The notes under the pieces are model-generated. The model saw nothing but the letters and a program-made list of their open reading frames with translations, did not search any database and was not told the DNA's origin. From an uncultured Clostridium sp. (lineage in GTDB: Bacteria; Bacillota; Clostridia; Peptostreptococcales; Peptostreptococcaceae): DNA of 7,911 nt. Positions 5,747-7,911 of this stretch are shown here, in pieces. The stretch's first letter is position 1. Every line of letters starts with the position of its first letter. The position numbers and the translations under genes are program-made. The stretch lies in assembly GCA_900557165.1 (NCBI GenBank), contig USRS01000099.1:1-7911 (forward strand), given 5' to 3'.

Positions 5747-6778
5747 TTACTTGTGTTTACGTCTAAGTTGACCACAAGCTCCTCCTATATCAGATCCCAT
5801 AGATATTCTAACTGTTGCTGGTATATTATTTTTTTCCAACATATCTCTAAACTTATAAATATATGTTTTATCTGGTCTTTCAAAATCTCTTTCTTCCACT
5901 TTATTTATAGGAATTAAATTAACATGACACAACATTCCTTTTAAAAGTTTTACTATTTCATCTGCTTCTTTTTTAGAGTCATTAACTCCTTTTATTAAAG
6001 AGTACTCAAAGGTAACTCTTCTATTAGTTTTTTGAATATAATACTTACATGCTTTAATTATATCATCTACTTTATATGCATTGGCAACTGGCATTATTTT
6101 TTTTCTTTCTTCATCAAAAGGTGAATGAAGAGAAAGAGCTAAGTTAATTGGTATTTGTAAATCAGCAAGTTCATACATTTTAGGAACTACACCACAAGTA
6201 GATAAAGTTATATGTCTATAACCTATATTAAGACCATTTTTTTCATTGACAAGTTTTAAAAACTTTTTAGTATTTTCAAAGTTATCTAGAGGTTCTCCAC
6301 TTCCCATTAAAACTAAATTTGAAACTCTTTTATTTGTATCTTCTTGAACCTTTATAATTTGGTCTAGAATTTCCCAAGGCTCTAAGTTTCTGATTAATCC
6401 TTCCAATGTAGATGCACAGAATTTACATCCCATTCTACATCCTACTTGATTTGATATACATACAGTTATTCTATCTCCATAATCCATCATAACTGTTTCT
6501 ACTATATTCCCATCATTTAATTCAAATAAATATTTTTTACATTTATCAACTTTAGACTCTAAAGCTAATTCTTGTTTTATATTTCCTATATAAGATACTT
6601 TTTCTAGCTTTTCCCTTAAGCTTTTTGGTATATTATTCATATCATCAAAAGTTTTAGCACCTTTGTATATCCATGAGAAAATTTGTGTACCTCTAAATGG
6701 TTTCTCACCTATACTTTTTAAGAATTCTTTTAATTCTTCTTCTGTCATATTTTTTAATGCTACTTTATTTTCTGTCAT
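5747..6778 (-). CDS. rlmN: Dual-specificity RNA methyltransferase RlmN (radical SAM)
   Basis: This 343-residue enzyme makes 2-methyladenosine at A2503 of 23S rRNA; in E. coli it also acts on A37 of some tRNAs. The [4Fe-4S]/SAM cluster cysteines are C114, C118 and C121 (CRMGCKFC). The SAM-binding MGSGEPLDN is at 158-166. C107 and C335 (in SDIGGACGQL) stand where E. coli RlmN has C118 and the methyl-carrying C355, so the full catalytic set is present. The sequence MGCKFCAS fits RlmN, and the orthologue position in this cluster argues against Cfr, the resistance paralogue that methylates C8 of the same base. The start at 6778 is seven bases after the rsmB stop, with AAGGTAGTGAT upstream as an imperfect ribosome binding site; coupling with rsmB is likely. 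Confidence 0.96.
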   Translation of the reverse strand: MTENKVALKNMTEEELKEFLKSIGEKPFRGTQIFSWIYKGAKTFDDMNNIPKSLREKLEKVSYIGNIKQELALESKVDKCKKYLFELNDGNIVETVMMDYGDRITVCISNQVGCRMGCKFCASTLEGLIRNLEPWEILDQIIKVQEDTNKRVSNLVLMGSGEPLDNFENTKKFLKLVNEKNGLNIGYRHITLSTCGVVPKMYELADLQIPINLALSLHSPFDEERKKIMPVANAYKVDDIIKACKYYIQKTNRRVTFEYSLIKGVNDSKKEADEIVKLLKGMLCHVNLIPINKVEERDFERPDKTYIYKFRDMLEKNNIPATVRISMGSDIGGACGQLRRKHK

Positions 6779-6785
6779 TTTATCA

Positions 6786-7823
6786 CTACCTTACTCTGAT
6801 TAATTTAGATATGAAGAATCCATCCATATCATGAACATTTGGATAAATTTTCATATATCCTTTTTCTTGATTGTCTAAATCCACATTAACTTCTTTTATA
6901 GGAGCTAATTCAAAGTTTTTATGTTTTTGTAAAAATTCATTTACTACATTTATATTTTCATTATCTTGTATAGTACAAGTACTATAAATTAAAGTTCCAC
7001 CCACTTTTACATATTTCGCAGCATTTTCAAGTATTTTCTTTTGAATTGGTGGTAATTCTCTGAATTCTTCTTTTTCTTTGTATTTTATTTCCGGTTTTCT
7101 TCTTATAATCCCAAGTCCTGAACAAGGAACATCAGCAAGCACATAATCAAATTTAGCAATACTTTCTCTATCAAGCTTCATTCCATCAAATTCCTGTGCG
7201 TCAATGTTAGTTAAACCTAATCTATTAGCAGATGCTTTTATAAGTTTTAATTTATGGTCATATATATCTCTTGATACAACTTGTCCAGTATTATTCATTA
7301 ATGTTGCCATATGTGTAGTTTTCCCTCCTGGAGCACTACATACATCTAAAATTAATGAATTTTCTTTTGGATTCATTACTTTCCCCACAAGCATAGAACT
7401 TATATCTTGTACTGTAAATAATCCTTCTTTGTATAATTTATTATTTTCTATATCTTTTAAATGTTCAACTTTTATAGCTTCTTCAACAACATTTACCTTT
7501 TCAGCTTTTATATTTTGCTCAGCTAATTTTTCAATTAATTCACCTCTAGTTATTTTTAAAGTATTTGTTCTTAAGTAAATATTTGGTCTTTCATTGTTTG
7601 CTTCTACTAATTCTTCTGTAAATTCTTTACCAAAGTGAGCCATCCAGTTTTTTATCATCCATTTATCATAAGAATATTTTATAGCTAAGTATTCAATATC
7701 ATCTTTTGTTTTAACTTTGCCTATTTCTTCTTTTTGTCTGATGACATTTCTAAGTATTCCATTTATAAATCCTGAAACTTTAGAATTTTTCTTTTTTGCT
7801 AAGTTATAGAAAATAAAGCGGTA
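6786..7823 (-). CDS. rsmB: 16S rRNA (cytosine-967-C5)-methyltransferase RsmB, 5' end missing or broken
   Basis: The open frame has 345 codons; the family usually has about 430-450. From an internal Met at 7658 the methyltransferase domain shows DVCSAPGGKT (SAM motif I, residues 105-114 from that Met), DVPCSGLG (motif IV, 176-183), STCT (motif VI, with the nucleophilic Cys, 226-229) and HDMDGFFISK near the C terminus. The Met at 7658 is not the true start. The 55 upstream codons continue recognisable RsmB sequence (LAKKNSKVSGFINGILRNVI, then Arg-Gln), the end of the NusB-like RNA-binding domain. Similarity fades above about 7808, and a TAA closes the frame at 7826-7824, with no start codon or ribosome binding site. 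Some 85 bases of homopolymer-rich sequence then reach the window end. The missing 80 or so N-terminal residues are therefore absent from this window, through either a sequence-end error or a true disruption. It heads the rlmN-stp-prkC run. Confidence 0.88.
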   Translation of the reverse strand, partial: YRFIFYNLAKKKNSKVSGFINGILRNVIRQKEEIGKVKTKDDIEYLAIKYSYDKWMIKNWMAHFGKEFTEELVEANNERPNIYLRTNTLKITRGELIEKLAEQNIKAEKVNVVEEAIKVEHLKDIENNKLYKEGLFTVQDISSMLVGKVMNPKENSLILDVCSAPGGKTTHMATLMNNTGQVVSRDIYDHKLKLIKASANRLGLTNIDAQEFDGMKLDRESIAKFDYVLADVPCSGLGIIRRKPEIKYKEKEEFRELPPIQKKILENAAKYVKVGGTLIYSTCTIQDNENINVVNEFLQKHKNFELAPIKEVNVDLDNQEKGYMKIYPNVHDMDGFFISKLIRVR

Positions 7824-7826
7824 TTA

Positions 7827-7911
7827 AAGTGAAAAAAAAAAAAGAAATGAAAAAACAACATCATTTTTTTTTTTCTTCTGTAGTTGGGTAATCATATGAT
7901 AAATTCTATTT
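7827..7911. other. Homopolymer-rich right edge with no readable gene
   Basis: This stretch carries a run of 12 A (7832-7843) and a run of 11 T (7864-7874) about 20 bases apart, which could pair as a hairpin. None of the minus-strand frames gives the expected RsmB N-terminal domain; each is interrupted by stops or homopolymer-coded Lys/Phe runs. A 20-codon plus-strand frame exists but has no ribosome binding site. It looks like poor-quality contig-end sequence, though that cannot be proved here. Confidence 0.5.

Noticed and set aside
5747..6778. Cfr-type resistance methyltransferase
   Set aside because: The conserved housekeeping position between rsmB and stp and the sequence around the catalytic cysteines fit RlmN. 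A tree against Cfr proteins would settle it.
6786..7658. ATG at 7658 as the true rsmB start
   Set aside because: Recognisable RsmB sequence continues upstream in frame for about 50 codons (for example GFINGILRNVI), and no ribosome binding site precedes 7658.
809..7823. A novel or acquired gene system across the main gene run
   Set aside because: Every gene belongs to a known family, and the order matches the conserved Firmicutes rsmB-to-spoVM block. No mobile-element signs or change in base composition were seen.
7829..7891. Short plus-strand frame from a GTG through the poly-A and poly-T runs
   Set aside because: It codes only homopolymer-derived Lys and Phe runs for 20 codons, with no ribosome binding site.

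Overview
The window is strongly AT-rich and reads as a chromosomal housekeeping segment of a spore-forming low-G+C Firmicute, most likely Clostridium in the broad sense. The evidence is clostridial-type codon use, AGGAGG-type ribosome binding sites, a PASTA-domain Ser/Thr kinase with its PP2C phosphatase, a zinc-ribbon (C+) ribosomal protein L28, and a spoVM sporulation gene. The species cannot be named from this sequence.

Layout from left to right. Positions 1-140 hold what look like overlapping divergent promoters: one for rpmB (+) and one pointing off the left edge. rpmB (L28) occupies 141-329 and ends at a bidirectional-looking hairpin terminator (352-386). Facing it on the minus strand is a 25-codon gene, spoVM (408-485), which is shorter than usual ORF cut-offs and is easily missed. 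About 290 bases of AT-rich spacer follow, with a weak candidate sporulation promoter. Next is a run of seven minus-strand genes. In transcription order (right to left) they are rsmB (5' end missing), rlmN, stp (PP2C phosphatase), prkC (PASTA kinase), then a hairpin terminator and a probable new promoter, then rsgA, rpe and thiN, closed by a strong terminator at 777-802.

How the genes fit together. rsmB, rlmN, rsgA and rpmB serve the ribosome: 16S m5C methylation, 23S/tRNA m2A methylation, 30S maturation, and a 50S protein. stp and prkC form an antagonistic phosphatase/kinase pair that senses cell-wall fragments in related bacteria. rpe and thiN make pentose-phosphate and thiamine-diphosphate metabolism enzymes. 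From established knowledge this order (rsmB-rlmN-prpC-prkC-rsgA-rpe-thiN-spoVM, with rpmB on the opposite strand) matches Bacillus subtilis, so the block is ancient synteny rather than an acquired island.

I found no mobile element, CRISPR array, tRNA, rRNA or new defence-like system. The observations most worth a second look are the hidden spoVM, the Asn/Asp-rich extracellular tail of PrkC encoded by low-complexity DNA, the terminator/promoter that splits the kinase genes from rsgA-rpe-thiN, and the right edge. There the rsmB frame breaks next to long poly-A and poly-T runs, which looks like a contig-end artefact or a real disruption.
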